64,000 nt of DNA from Paragordius varius (GCA_964247055.1 OZ176054.1:12028001-12092000), one strand, 5' to 3'. Positions 1 to 13,338 are shown, counted from the first letter of the stretch. The notes: generated from the sequence alone by a model not told the origin. A program made the numbers and translations.

Positions 1-649
1 ATTTATTTTTTGACCATGGTCATTAAAAAAACAGCTGTTTTTTGAAAAATTACTGGTAAATTTTTTTTGAAAAATAAGATTTTATTGTTTTTTATATATT
101 TTTTTAAATTATAAATTAAATATTTAAATATGCTTATTTAATAATATAAAATTGTTAAACATGCATCGTTATAACATTAGCATTTAAGAATATCCAGTTA
201 TTTCGAAAAACTAAACAATCAAGCATTTTGCAAAATATGCAATTATTCCATATATGTGAACCAATATTTGGAATAAACATTTTATAATTGGATATTTCAA
301 TGATGAAAGTAAGTTTAAAACAAACTAGGTAAAATTATATTTAAAATATCCAGTATTAAAAGCTAAGTATTTCAAAATTCAGAAGACCACAAACATGTGG
401 CATTTATTTAACAAAATTCTTGATTAAATTTAATTTAAAATATTTGTAAATAATAAATATCAAAAAAATGTATAAACTTTTTATAAAAAACATGACATTA
501 TTAGTGAAACTCAAGTGTCGTACGAATATTATTTTCACAATCCATCGCATAATATTTACTTAAGTAAGGTCATGACCGTGGTCATGACCATGGTCTGACT
601 GGGTCTGACCGGAATTTTTTGAAAAAGCAGTCAAATGCACAACCCTAGG
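1..649 (-). mobile_element. hAT-like non-autonomous element, partial
   Basis: On the minus strand the segment begins at about 649 with CTAGGGTTGTGCATTTGAC, which resembles a known class of hAT terminal repeats. The palindromic block gaccatggtca occurs near the window start (13-23), and closely related words recur at about 570-612. No coding frame is visible. The other end probably lies outside the window, so the size is unknown. Family assignment rests on the terminal motif only. Confidence 0.35.
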
Positions 650-2430
650 AGAGATACAATAAATAAGGATGTGAAGCAGTTGGTTAGATTAAAATTTGAT
701 ATTATTAAGATTTTAATCCATATTTTAAATCATGACCACTCATAATTGAGTAATTTTTTTATGGATTTAAAATAAAAACTTTTAAATACCCCTTATTTTT
801 GAAATAAAATTAAAATTTCTTAGAATTGAGCCCCCCCTTCAACTATAGCACCCTCCCACCCCCTTACGCCCTTCATAGGTAAGTCATTAAAATAAGCTGC
901 ACACAACCCGTATATAGGGCTTTGATGTCAATGAACGTGTTTCGAAAAAGTCGACAAATTATAAATAGTCAGCTATGTATATTAAATTTTTGAAATATCA
1001 GAATATGGTCCATCACAAGTCTTTTTTCAAATCATCTAATGTCACTTTATAATGTGTTCGAATCTAATATTTGGATAACGTTTGGCCATTTAATAGGGTC
1101 ACAAATTTCATTCAGAAGGTGCACATAAAGAAGTCCATTTTCGAATTCCCTATAATAAGCGCATCTTATGAATATACAGTTTTTCTAAAGACAACTTCAA
1201 AAATCGTTATGATAGACTATTTATTATTGATTTAAACCGCCTAACATAGTATTGTTCTTGAGCAATACTTGGTACAATACCATAGGTTATGAAAAACATG
1301 TACTCAAAATTGTTTAAAAGAAACAATGTTGAATTTGCCGAAAAACGCCTCCCAATTAAATTTTCATTTATAATTTAAAGAATGCGCATTATGGTTGCTA
1401 AGAAACTGACCCCTTGTTTAGTTCAACTAAATAGAATTTCTCACCAAAAAATTTAATATAATTTCGTTTGTCATCTTCTTTCGATTAATAAATTTTCCAA
1501 TGTTCCAGGTACCTTCCTAAAAGTGAAAAACAATCTAACGCTTTTTTCAAATTTGCTTCCATGGAAAGGATAGCTTATAGACACGCTTTCATATAAAAAA
1601 ACATGGCTTAGTTTAAAATCAATTTAATCTTGTAATAGTAAGTATTTTACAAATAAATTCTTTACATCTAGGCCTCCCTTTTTGAATTGTAGAGGTTAGT
1701 TATTATTTTAGACGTATTGCAATTAAATTTTATAGCAGGCCCAATTTGCTAGTCATTTTGACTTAATCACAGTCATGCCGATTGTCATATGCAACCCTTT
1801 TATTTTTTTGTTTTTTGTGATTATTTAATATATTTACTATTTTTGGTAGTTTTTTTGCATCAAACATCCCAATCATATGCAGAAGAGTTAAAAAAACTAA
1901 ATAAATATTACCCGACGAATGACATTTAATAACTTATATAGGTTAAATAAAAATTTGAAGGTAGCCTCTTTTGTAGTGTGTGTCAAGTTAAACAATATTT
2001 ATTTAATATTGGAGAACAATAATTATTAATATTTTTGTTGGCGTAAAAAATGTTTAAAAATAAATTAATATATATCCTTGTTTTAACTATATCCCTGGAT
2101 TCGAGTGGTGCATTGCAGACAAGTATATTGATAGTTTTATTAAATACAGTTTACTACTATCTATTAAATTTTCTTTAATCTAATATAGCAATTGAAATAA
2201 AAATTATTTTTTAATTAGGGACGGAGTAAATTTATGTAGAAAGATATCATGGTTTTTAAAGAATATATTTTAAAAATTTTCTTTAAAAAAACCTCTACCT
2301 GCTTAAAATATATTTTACCAAAGTAACAGTCTATTTAAAATAATCTAACAATAAAGTTAAAAGTTTTAAAATAAAAATTATCAGAAAATGGTAATTCTAT
2401 AATTTGCTGTTGTTCATACTACCCTTGTAG
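650..2430. other. AT-rich stretch with no recognised gene
   Basis: No open frame with coding character was found. The missing 5' exons of the downstream TGF-beta ligand (signal peptide and start of the prodomain) should lie here or to the left of the window, but I could not place one with a convincing methionine, hydrophobic segment and donor site. There is a pyrimidine-rich acceptor tract just before 2431. Confidence 0.5.
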
Positions 2431-5400
2431 TGCCAAACTATTTAATGGAACAATATTTTGCGAAACGGAATTCGGTGATTAACACAGAAAAAGCAGAGAT
2501 GCCCCAAACAAACGTTCAATCAATACAAGGTAAAGAATATTTGACATTATTTCAACATGAGTAAGTGATATACCATTTACAATTCATATTCAATCTCAAA
2601 TAAATTATGTGTTTTTTAAAATTAAAAACCTATATTTTAATATATTTTAAAAAAACTGAAAAAATAATTAAGTGTGCCATAAAGTTATATTTCATATTAA
2701 TAACGAAAACACATAATTGTTTTTTAGGGTGAATTTGAATTGTTTGAGGGTGATTTTGAATTGTTTGAGAATTTTTGTCGGTAAAATGCAACCTAAAAGC
2801 TTACTAAAGTTAATTAATTACATTTAACCATAATATACATTTATTTCTATTTTATCAGCGACTTAAAAATGTTTAAAGAAAAAATGAGAGCGAAAAAATA
2901 AGGATTTTTTTAATTTTATATATTTTAATTTTTTTGTATTATGCGCGCAAAAGATTAAATAAAGCATATTTTGAATTTGGCCTAATACCTTTTTTACTTT
3001 TTTGGATTTTAAAATTTTAAATCGCTTAGGGATATAAAACAACCCGGTCACAAAATGTTAAATTCGAAATATGTTACCCATTTCTGAATTTTAAAATTAC
3101 TCCACGATTCAAATTTTTTCTAAAATAAATATTTGATTTTGAATAGTAAAATCTTTCATTCATATAGCAATTTTTATAGCTAGAATTACAAATAACAAAT
3201 ATTTATCTATATTTTTTGTACAATTCTTAATTAACTTAATGTGTGTGATATGGATAGTTTTAGCCTTGACATTTTTTAATTGTTTTAATATCGCTCCTAA
3301 ATAAATATTGATTTATTTATTTTGCACACTACTTTTATTGAATTGTATAACTCTGCGTACGAAATTGGGGGCTATAAAAAATATCCTGATAAATATATAT
3401 AAATATATAAGCATTTTATGGTGATTTTGGTTTTGAGCCATATGGATTTAAGAAAGTTGATTCCACTTATATGGTTATTGCCCATATCGAAAAGTGTCAA
3501 AATTAGCGCACTCTATATCAAAAATATTGGTAACAGCTAAAGGAATTCAAAATATTATGAATTTATATCATAACATATATTTGAAAAGTAAAACATTATT
3601 ACAATTAAAATAATAATTTGATCTCGTAAAATTTAAATTAAACTATATCCAAAATTTTCGATATAGTATCTTTTTCAATGGATCAACTAAATTTTAAAAT
3701 TTTACATTTAGGCTTCGAAAGTTGCCGATTTATTGACTATCTTAAAATGGGCTACTTTCTAAACACTTTATGACCTTTTAGGGAAGTGGTACTCAAACCG
3801 CGGCGCTAAGAGTGCTTTAAAATTTCCCTACGACCATATTGATACTTAAATTATTTTTTGATGAACTTTTAAAATACACGTAAACGAATTTTCGCTTATT
3901 TCAATATTAATTTATTTTCCTTAGGTTTTATTTTGGTAATTTTTATTTTTTACCCAATAAAAAATTTTCTCTACATTTAAAAAATTTCCAAATTTTGGCA
4001 CTCGTTGTTTCTGTTTCTGTATTCTATTTTCTTTTCTATTTTAAAATTTTTATTGCATTCCTTTTTTGTAATTAAGCAAGCCTTTTACCCAAACTTGCTT
4101 ATACATATTCTTTTCATTGCTATCCTGCATCTGTTTCATAACTCATTCTCATTAAATTTTAAAATCAACATCATTAAATTTCGACCTGTTTGTTTATAGC
4201 ATAATTCAAATTATATTCGGATATTTTTTGAAAAAATAATATTTAAACATAAATTCAAAGGATGACATCTGAAGCTAAACACGTAAATTATCCGATGAAA
4301 AAAGCGTCTCTAAAGAATAGGAAAAAAAATTCTTTGTCGTTTTAAATAAAAATGTTGTTACCTGCCTCATATGTAAGGACAACATATTTTAAAAAAATTC
4401 AATATTGAAAGACATTTAATCCAAAAAGAAATGAAGAATATAAAAATATTAAGGAATTTACCAGAGAGAAAATATTAGGTCCATCTTTCTCCCAGGAAGA
4501 AGCTGTAACATCAGCTTCGTATGAAATTCGCCATATTTTAGGAAAAAATATGAAACTGTTTACTGATTCCCAACTAATAAAAGAATGTGTAATAAATGGT
4601 TGCACTTTTTAATTTGATATAATATATTATAAAAATCTAATCATGAGACAAATTAAAAAGCTTCCACTTTCTGATTCATCAGGCACTCGACGTGTTGAAG
4701 ATATGTCTAAATATATTTTCTACAATACATTATTGGCTCTGAAAAACTGCAAATATTTTAGTACTGCTATTGGTAGCACTGATATTAGTTCAACACCTCA
4801 ATGTGCGCTCTTCGTGAGATTTTGCAACGACAACATAATCAACGAGGAATATTTTAAATTTTTACCAATGAATAATACCACGAAAGGAAGTGACTTTCTC
4901 GAAATAATTAGCACTTTTTTCCATAATAATGGTATATCTATGAAAGATTGGTTTTGATCTGCACAGATGGATGTCCCTCTATGATTGGAATAAACAAAGG
5001 AGATATTCTTCTTGAAAAACAAATATAATTTGCAAAATATTTTATCCTTTCACTGCTTTATTCATCAGCAAAACTTGGTTTCGAATGTTCAAGATGAATC
5101 ATTCAATTCAATAAACGGATGTGGCAGAAAATTTAACCACCGTAAATTCAAAAACCTTCGGAAAGATATCCACAGTGTGTTTGATGATATTCTTTTATAC
5201 ACAGCTGTGAGGCCTAGCCTTATCAAAGTAATAAATAGATTTTTTGTTTTAAGACGTGAAATTTTATTATTTATAAAAGTTAACAGAAAGTTTTTCGATG
5301 ATATTAATGGTGACAAATGGTGGTTTTATTAGCCTACCTTTTCGACATTACTTATAAACTTAGTATTTTTAATACAAGTCTTCAAGGGAGCAAAATAATA

Positions 5401-8400
5401 ACCCAATTTGCTAATCAAATATTTGCTTTTGAATAAAAATTAATAATATATAAACAAGATTTTATAAATAAAACACTCCAGGATTTTCCAACACTTAAAA
5501 CGATTCATGAAGAAACCGCGGAGATTAATTTAATAGTATACAATCTTAACATTTTTATCTTATGAGTTGAAATTCATATTTCAAGAATTAAGAAATATTA
5601 AAAATTGCTTAAAATTCGTTAAAAATCATGGCATATGTATATCCAATATTAAGCAATTTGAGCGTTTCGGTTTTGATCAGGCGCATATTATAGAAGAATT
5701 CGTAAATTTTAAAAATGATTCCAATTTAGAGGCTACATTCAAGGAGAATCGTAGAGAAGATAGATATGTAGAGTTTTGGGAAGATGTGCCAAATAAATAT
5801 TAAAATATATAAAAATGTGCTCAAGTTATCCTAACTGTTTTCCCTCAACTTACACTGTGACGGCATATTCAAAAATGAAGTATGCCAACAGTACATGCAG
5901 AAATCGCAACCGATGATCATATGGACGACGTATTTAGATTGGCCTGTCATGAGGCGAAACCAAATTATATTGGTTAATATGAAAATAAATGTTGTTATCA
6001 AAATATTTTAAACTATATAGTGCAAACCGAATTTTTATCTGGATTTACATGCGATATGCAAAAAATTCATTGTGCTGATTTAGAATATAAATATGTGCAT
6101 ATGTGTCAAATAGCTATGGAATATTTGCCATTATAAGGTTCATGGCCCTCAAAAAAAAATATATTTGATTTGACCCGTTTTTAGTGAGTACCACTGTTTT
6201 GGGGTAATTATATACTACGTGGCCTATTATAATTTAAATATCTTAAAAATTTAAAATATGCTGTCTTTAGCCTTTTGGGCACAAAATACAAATTTTTTGA
6301 AAAAAAGTAAAATTGTAAAAAATCCTCATTTAAACTTTTTGTGGCCATTTATTTCTTTAATTTTTATCGTGATTATAACAGGCAAATATATATTATGGTA
6401 AAAAAATAATAAAACTTTGGAAAGCTTCAATTACAATTTGCCAGCAAATGAAATTTTCGATTTTAATATCAGCTGTTTGTTTCAAATGTGTTGAACTATC
6501 TAAATTTTAATGTCTAGAAGTTATAAATATTGTAAAAATTGTAGCTTTCATTTATTTAAATTTTAACCATAACAACTTTCAAAATAGTTGTTATTTTATA
6601 CTTTAATACTTGGATACAATACATTCATTTTAGTCCTTCGATTCGGATAGTTAAATACCCCAGGCCTGTTTAAAATTAAATTCTTTAAAAAATATGAAAG
6701 GAATCGAAACCATAGCAAAATTTTGCACTTATATAACATTAATAAACCGAAATATATAAAAAATTAATTCAAAAATACTTGATTTTACTTATTTTAATCT
6801 AAAACTGAGAGGTAAAATGTCAACCTGACATGTGTGCAATATTAAAATTGAAAAAATACAAAATAAACCGCCTATTCTATATCTATCAATGTTAGATGTA
6901 ATTTAAATTAAAAATTAGCTTTAATTTTACCCTTAAAATTAAAGGATCACGATATTTTGCAAACATGTAAAATAAAAAATGGCGTCGAAGAGTTTGACAT
7001 GGAACTTTTTTTTAAAAACAAAATTTTATTTAGATATTTCGGCATATTTACATAATTTTTATTAGGATAGATGCATAAATTTAAATTGGGACCCTTTCCT
7101 TCAGTACTTTTTAAAAAATCTTAACTCTAATTTAGTCTGAGGTATTTAAATACCCATTTGAATCGAAGTGTTAACCTCAGGGTTAATAAACCCCATATTT
7201 GGACAAAAAAGGAAAATGTAATGAAGTGTTAATGCTGTTTTTTGGAATAAAGCATTTGGCTATCGCCAAATATTTTTAGTTAGAATATGAACAAATTTTA
7301 CGATTTTACGATATAAAGAAAATATTTCAAAAGTGTATATATTTTTTTTAAATTATTTCTAAGGCCCAAAATACCAAAACATGAGAATTCTGCATTTTTT
7401 ATCAGAAAATTATATATTTAAGCTATATTTTGCCACTGTGTGTAATAAAACATTTATTGTTTACAGGGAAAGCGAAAATGAAGACCAAACTTGTCCGATT
7501 TTCACTAAAGGGAATAAATGTGGAGGATATTGTTAAAAGTGAATTGGTTATTCCACTTAATACGGATGCAAAGAATTTGTCTGATCACCAATTGTTTGAT
7601 AAAATCAAAGGTAACCCGATTAAAAACACGGTCATAATTTCTATTAAGGAAACTCCAGTGATAAACAGCAACGTACAGCAGAGTAGAATACATCAAATAC
7701 CTTCCGGAATTAATCAACAATGCTCGAAAACTTTGGCAAAATGTGATAATGCCACACATTATTTAATCATTTCACTTAACACTAGCGATTATAAACATTT
7801 GGTAAAGAATGCTAAAATATCAATGTTGTTTGATGTCCAAGAAATCGCTAAGCCTTTCCTTGGTGTCGATAAATATTTGATGATTTACACAAAGGATACG
7901 GGCCTTGGGTAATATTAAATAAAAAAATAATTTATATATCAATTATAATGTACGAGATTTTGCGTTATAGATAAATACAGTGAGATATACATTTAAATTA
8001 AACTTTTATTTCTTAGACCAAGTATCAAAATTATGTTTAATGCTTTATAAGTACATTTTAGCATTTAAAATTTAGAGATTTGAGTATGCCATCAATTAAC
8101 ATTAAGATGAATGGTCGATGATAAGTTATCATGCCTGAACATAAGTGAATATGTGGAAATATTTTAACGTACATTCTGAGAAATTATCTACTATTTTTAC
8201 CTTCAACTTCATTCAATATGAGACAGTTTCATAATAAGAAAACAATATGTGTATCTTTTAATAAATTGATAAATATCTTGCACATTAGTGCCATAATCGA
8301 TGTTTGACCATTTAAAGCTATGTGAGGATATATTTCTTAATATATTGGTCACCATTATATAAAAAATATAATTTTTACGAATTCGTTAATGAAATATTTT

Positions 8401-9100
8401 CACTTTTTCCACTAAACTGTTAATGTAACGCAGAGACGAAACATATGAAGCTATGAAACCAAAATTGCATCAAGCTATCTCTCGTATTCAAAAGCGGTCA
8501 ATATCTTCGATGAAGTTATCCAATAAAAAGGCAAAATCTTGCGGCATAAATACTTTTTTCACCGATCTACAAGAGATTATGACTAGTGTTGTCGCACCGA
8601 TTGGTAACATTGCAATAAATCAATGCAGAGGTATGCTATAGCTTTGATATGTTTGATAAAATGAGAGATTTTACAAGCTAGTATTAAAGCTCCTAAAAGT
8701 ACTTTTTATAGCCCTAATTTAACAGCGCTTATTCTAAGTACAGAATCTTCAAAAGTGAAACTATATATTATTTACCGGTAATATGGCCCTTGGAAAAATA
8801 AAAATATTTGTTTGGCCCTTTAAAAAATTTTGGTGAGTGCCACTGTATTACATTCTATTCTTTTTTCCATATTTAGGCGAGTGTCCCTACGACTTTTTAA
8901 CTGTCCTTGTCAAAGGTTACAGATTTCCAGCCATGATTAAAGCTTATCATATGATTAAATATGGAAGAAGCATGGCATCCGACATTCAATTAACATGTGC
9001 TCCTACCTCATATGACATTCAATCGATCATAATACATGATGGGACTAGTTTTCTCTTAAGGAATTATCCTTTTGGTGCGTTATCGTGTGAATGTTTGTAA
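2431..9100 (+). CDS. TGF-beta superfamily ligand, 5' end missing
   Basis: Secreted growth-factor precursor. Exons deduced: 2431-2529, 7467-7908, 8434-8630 and 8877-9100; GT-AG introns and phases agree throughout. Exon 2431-2529 carries PNYLMEQY, which matches the prodomain (P)xYMxxLY motif. Exon 7467-7908 carries KLVRFSLKGI, like the prodomain F-L-S-I block. A dibasic KR (RIQKR) precedes the mature domain, which runs from SCGINTFFTDL through VAPIGN, QCRGECPYDF, LTCAPTSYD and LLRNYP to the terminal CEC followed by Leu and stop. All six cystine-knot cysteines are present, but the position normally held by the first cysteine of the family's CC pair, which links the dimer, is Thr (LTCAP). GDF9, BMP15 and lefty-type ligands also lack it. 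Which ligand subgroup this belongs to cannot be told by eye. The first intron is 4.9 kb and full of transposons. Confidence 0.85.
2567..2770. mobile_element. MITE relic, ATACCATTT-terminus family
   Basis: Begins with GATATACCATTTACAATTC, the same terminal sequence as the MITE at 12010-12256, and ends in gtgaatttgaattg repeats without a clean opposite terminus. It lies just inside the first TGF-beta intron. No coding capacity. Confidence 0.45.
3604..3700 (+). repeat. half-copy of the palindromic MITE at 46783-47030
   Basis: Contains ctcgtaaaattta, actatatccaaaattttcg and tctttttcaatgga in the same order as one arm of the long inverted repeat at 46783-47030. Only one arm is present here, so this is a truncated copy. 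Confidence 0.5.
3784..6196 (+). mobile_element. hAT DNA transposon copy A, decayed
   Basis: Plain hAT transposon of about 2.4 kb. The right end is GAGTACCACTG and the left end is a slightly degraded AAGTGGTACTC. The flanking octamers ttttaggg and ttttgggg match at 7 of 8 positions, as expected for an 8-bp hAT target duplication. Fragments of a BED-finger/hAT transposase of the GTF2IRD2/ZBED-like type are readable (4643-4957, 5012-5332, 5567-5803), including the start of the C-terminal dimerisation region (FWEDVPNKY). The frame is broken by several stops and shifts, so no active protein is expected. It sits inside the TGF-beta intron. Confidence 0.85.
6607..7170. mobile_element. TTAA-flanked (piggyBac-like) MITE, copy 1
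   Basis: A 564-bp non-coding element exactly flanked by TTAA at 6603-6606 and 7171-7174. The right terminus read inward is CACTTCGATTCAAAT and the left is TACTTGGATAC, one base off. Its interior is collinear with 15185-15765, sharing blocks such as tagtccttcgattc, aggcctgttta and aatggcgtcgaag. TTAA duplication is the hallmark of piggyBac-type insertion; no transposase is encoded. Confidence 0.75.
8760..8845 (+). mobile_element. hAT 3'-end fragment
   Basis: The segment ends in ggtgagtgccactg preceded by tttggcccttt, the same right terminus as the full hAT copy at 9478-11804. It lies in the last TGF-beta intron, 31 bp before the final exon. The left end is not definable. Confidence 0.6.
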
Positions 9101-9477
9101 TATGTTGCATACATATTATTACAATACCTCTTTCTATATTATTTTTGTTCAATAATTACTTATTTTTTTCAAATAATTAGAATATAAAAATATAGCTTAG
9201 TCATATAGCTAGTATAATAAATTATTTAGGCAGCAAAAAAAATGTTTTTTTAGTATGAGAAGTAGAATATATAAATCCTGCAATATAATCCAGTGCCATC
9301 ATTTAATATATAAATTATTAGGTGTAAGTATATATAATTTGCCCTAAACAAATCAACATGGTTACTGAATCATATTTTTAAGATCATGCCATTTTGATTT
9401 TATTTAGAGAACTTACTAGCTTGCAAGATTTATAAAAATGTTAGATCATGTAAATCAATAAACCCAACGGATTACAG
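9101..9477. other. 3' flank of the TGF-beta gene, no gene seen
   Basis: AT-rich sequence between the ligand stop codon and the hAT element, presumably including the 3' untranslated region. No coding frame or RNA gene is visible. Confidence 0.5.
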
Positions 9478-11804
9478 CAGTGGTACTCCAACCGCAACCC
9501 GCGGGCCACATGCGGCCCTAAGAGTGATTAGAAATTGCCCTATGGCTATATGATGTTTTTTTACAATACAGATAAACCATTTTCGCTTTTTTAATATTAA
9601 TTTATATTTTTCTTTAGATTTAATTTTGGTAATTTGTTTTTTACCCAATTTGAAATATGAAAAATTTCCTTACATTATAATGATTTAAAAATTTTGGCAC
9701 ACGTTGTTTCTGTTCCTGTATTCTATTTCCTTTTTTGTATTTAAGCATGCTTTCACCTAAACCTGCATATACATATTATTTTCAATGCTATCCTGCATTA
9801 TTTTTTATAACTCATTTCCATAAAATATTTTTCAAATCAATATCAATTTTGAACTGTTTTTATATCATAACTCAATTTCCTATTTTTTTAAAAAAAATTA
9901 CATAAAAGACATAAATTCAAAGGAGGATATCTAATGCTAAAAAACGTATCTGATGATAATCGCTCCTTTAAAAAAGAATGGGAAGAAAAATTTTTTGTCG
10001 TTTTAAATAAAAATGTTGTTACCTGCCTTATATGTAAGGACAACATAATTATAAAAAAATACAATGTTGAAAGACATTTTACAAATCATTATAATAAATT
10101 ATCAGAAAATCATGAGGAAAGAAACGAAAAATAAAAATTTATTATGTCATAGCTTTCTCCCAGGAAAAAGCTGTAACATTAGCTTGGTATGAAATTTGCT
10201 ATATTTAAAAAATTATGAAACCGTCTGATTCTCAACTAATAATAGAATGTCTAATAAATGGTTGCACTTTTTTATTTAATAAATTCCATAATAAAGATCA
10301 AATCATGAGGCAAAAAACTTCAACTTTCTGATTCATCTCTAAACACATTTTTAACAATATATTATTGGCTCTGAAAAACTGCAAAATTTTAGTATTGCTA
10401 TTGATTCTGGGACTGAGATTAGTTAACACAATAATGTGCGCACTTCGTGAGATTTTGCAAGGACAAAATAATCAACGAGGAATATTTAAAATTTTTACCT
10501 ATATATAATACCACGAAAGGAAGTGATTATCGAAATAATTAGCACTTTGTTCGATAATAATGGTATATTTATGAAAAAATTGGTTTCAATCTGCACAAAT
10601 AGCTGTCCCTCTATGATTGAAATAAACAAATGATACATTCCTCTTTTGAAAAACAACTATATTTTTATGCTTTCACTGCTTTATTCATCAGCAAAACTTG
10701 GTTTCGCATGTAAAAGATGAATCACTCAATTCAGTAATTAAAACGGTTGTGGATATAGTTACCCATATCCGTGGCAGAGATTCAACTGCTGTAAATTCAA
10801 AAACCTTCTGAAAGATATCCACAGTGAGTTTGATGATATTCTTTTGTGGACCGCTGTAAGATGGCTAAGTCTTAGCAAAGTATTAAATAGATTTATTGTT
10901 TTAAGACATGAAATTCTATTATTTATGAAACATTACTTCAAAACTTAGTATTTACAAGTTTTCAAGGGAGCAAAATAATCCAATTTGCTAATAAAATATT
11001 TGCTTTTGAAGAAAAAATAATAAATAAACAAGATTTTATAAATATAACACTCTTATATTTTCCAACACTTAAAACGATTTATGAAGAAAATATGGAAACC
11101 GCGAATATTAATTTAATAATAGACATTCATTTAACATTTTTATCTAATGAGATGAAATTCATATTTCAAGAATTATGAAATATTAAAAATTGCTTAAAAC
11201 TCGTTGAAAATCATGGCATATGGATATATTTAATATTAAGCAACTTGAGCATTTCGGTTTTGATCAGGCGCATATCATTGAAGAATTCGTATATTTTAAA
11301 AATGATTCCAATTTGGAGGCTATATTCAAGAAGAATCGCAGAGATGAAAGATATGTAGAGTTTTGGCATAATGTGCCAAATAAATATGAAAATATAAAAT
11401 GTACTGAAGCTATCCTAACTGTTTTCCCCTCAACTTATACGTGCGAGACGGTATATTCAAAAATGAATTCAAAAATACATATATAAATCGCTAAACCGGT
11501 CATATGGACGCCATATTAAGATTGGCCTGTCATGAGGCGAAACCAAATTTGTCAAAAATTATTGGTTAATATTAAAATAAACGTTGTTATCAAAATATTA
11601 TAATTTTTTAAACTAAATGGTGCAAAACGAGTTTTTAGGTGGATTTACATGCGTTACGCAAAAAAGTCGTTGTGCTGATTTAGAGTATAAATATGTGCAT
11701 ATGTGTCAAATAGCTATGGAATATTTGCCATTATAAGGTTCATGGCCCTCGAAAAAAAAATATATCTTATTTGGCCCGTCAAATTTTTTTGGTGAGTGCC
11801 ACTG
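9478..11804 (+). mobile_element. hAT DNA transposon copy B, nearly full length, decayed
   Basis: A 2.3-kb element with left terminus CAGTGGTACTCC and right terminus GAGTGCCACTG, flanked by the octamers gattacag and gattagag (7 of 8 identical), a typical hAT target duplication. A BED zinc finger is readable at 9934-10134 (CLICKDN followed by the HFTNHYNK histidines), and the C-terminal hAT dimerisation region at 11220-11486 (FWHNVPNKYENIK, FPSTYTCETVYSKM). Between them the transposase frame is interrupted by multiple stops and shifts. It belongs to the same family as 3784-6196, and both copies look old but recognisable. Confidence 0.88.
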
Positions 11805-12009
11805 GATTAGAGTAATCTGCTGTTTAAAAATTTCAATGACAAAATATCATTTATGTAGCTAAATAGTGAGGTTTCGTTAGAGTTATTAAAAAACGACCTT
11901 TGCCAGCACCGACAATGATTATCCGCAGGACTCTTGACTTAATACTTGTTTTTACTAAAACTTATATGGTTAGTCATGGCTTCTGTATAAGTGTGAAGCA
12001 GAAAATCGA
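11805..12009. other. short AT-rich spacer
   Basis: Nothing recognisable between the hAT element and the next MITE. Confidence 0.4.
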
Positions 12010-12256
12010 TATATACCATTTACAGTTCAAATTCACTCTTTAACAATTCAAATCCACCTAAAAATAAACTATGTGTTTTCAAACTATAAATCATTATTAA
12101 AATAAAATATAGCTTTATGGCATAGTTTATTATTTTGTATTATTTTAATTTTAAACAAAATTTTATTTTTTTAAATATATAAAAATATAGGTAATTTCTA
12201 ATCTTAAAAAACATATTATTTATTTGAGGGTGAATTTGAATTGTAAATGGTATATC
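12010..12256. mobile_element. MITE with GATATACCATTTACA termini
   Basis: The left end GATATACCATTTACAGTTC and the right end (inverted) GATATACCATTTACAATTC form terminal inverted repeats that continue imperfectly for about 30 bp. The interior is non-coding and AT-rich. Related ends occur at 2567 and, more diverged, at 38193-38772. The superfamily is unclear. Confidence 0.6.
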
Positions 12257-12813
12257 ATTTTTAATAAATCAAAAACATATCATTAATTATATTAAAAATT
12301 TAAAAGTTTTTTAAATCTGTTAGTAGTAATTTAATTGACTTTCTAATTTAAGTAAGCACTTATGACAACATGACAAAATATTTACATTAAAATTATGCAA
12401 AATACTATAATAATTATATTGTAAAGATTTAACAGAATTTTAGCGCATATAAAAGGTAACTAGTTTAGACAATTTTTATTGATCTGAAACATATGTTACT
12501 AGAATTGGGAACAAGGATTTGTTAACGGTGTGTAAATTTAATAAATTTATATTAAAGACAAGTATTGGATATTATATAATCAAGGATAATAATTTAGCAA
12601 TAAAGATATTAAATGTTTAAGGCTTAGAGGTTTAGAATACAAAAAGGGCTTTTATAAATCATGATGTAAAAATATGAGCGCACAGAAACAAAAGTAAATA
12701 TGCGTATTGAAAAAAATAGAAGCTTTTTTCTGTATTACCGTAAATCGATATGTTAATTTTTTTTCATAATACGAAAAGGTATAAAATGCATTTTTATACT
12801 TGTCCCCAATATA

Positions 12814-12993
12814 CAGTAGCGTATGCAGTAAAAGATTGTTAGTGCAATAATCTTAATGGACACAAAACAGGGGGACAATTTTGATATATTAATTATCATT
12901 CAGTCCTATTTATAAACATATCCATTATATCCCCCTGTTTTGTGTTCATTAAGATTATTTTGCACTAACAATCTTTTACTGCATACGTTACTG
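12814..12993. mobile_element. Tc1/mariner-like palindromic MITE
   Basis: A 180-bp element that starts CAGTAGCGTATGCAGT and ends with the inverted copy, flanked by TA on both sides (12812-12813 and 12994-12995). The inverted arms are about 65 bp and almost identical, separated by about 50 bp. CAGT termini with TA duplication are typical of Tc1/mariner MITEs. The arms could fold into a long hairpin in RNA. Confidence 0.8.
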
Positions 12994-13009
12994 TAAAGTA
13001 TTTTTATAT

Positions 13010-13150
13010 ATCCTCAGGAAATCGCCATTTAAAAGGTGTGATGTATGGTAGGTAGGGGGCCGGACTTTCCCACATGGCTGTGACAGAGTTCGAACCTCGG
13101 AACTGGGACATATAACCGTCATCACAGTTAGCCCTAGACAGGATAGTTTT
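13010..13150 (-). repeat. possible tRNA-derived SINE or tRNA relic
   Basis: GC-richer island. The minus strand contains GAGGTTCGAACTCTG, close to the RNA polymerase III B-box consensus GGTTCGANTCC, with a weak A-box-like GGCTAACTGTGATG about 40 bp upstream. No clean tRNA cloverleaf can be drawn, so a SINE head or tRNA relic is more likely than a working tRNA. Confidence 0.35.
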
Positions 13151-13338
13151 AAAACCTTAATGAAATAAGACAATTTAAGTTTTTACCTTTTAATAAAAAA
13201 GAGATTTTAAAAGGATTTTTAAAGTCTATTGTTCGATGTGGAGAATAACTACAGCACGGGTAAAGAATTATTATAGCAGAAAAATAGCAAATTTTGTAAA
13301 AGCGTGTTTTAATAATTTTAAAAGTGTGTAGTTTAGAT

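Noticed and set aside
2863-3051. Minus-strand 62-aa frame
   Set aside because: Lys, Phe and Ile rich low-complexity frame expected by chance in AT-rich DNA, inside an intron.
13010-13150. A functional tRNA gene
   Set aside because: The B-box-like word is present but the acceptor, anticodon and D-arm stems cannot be paired.
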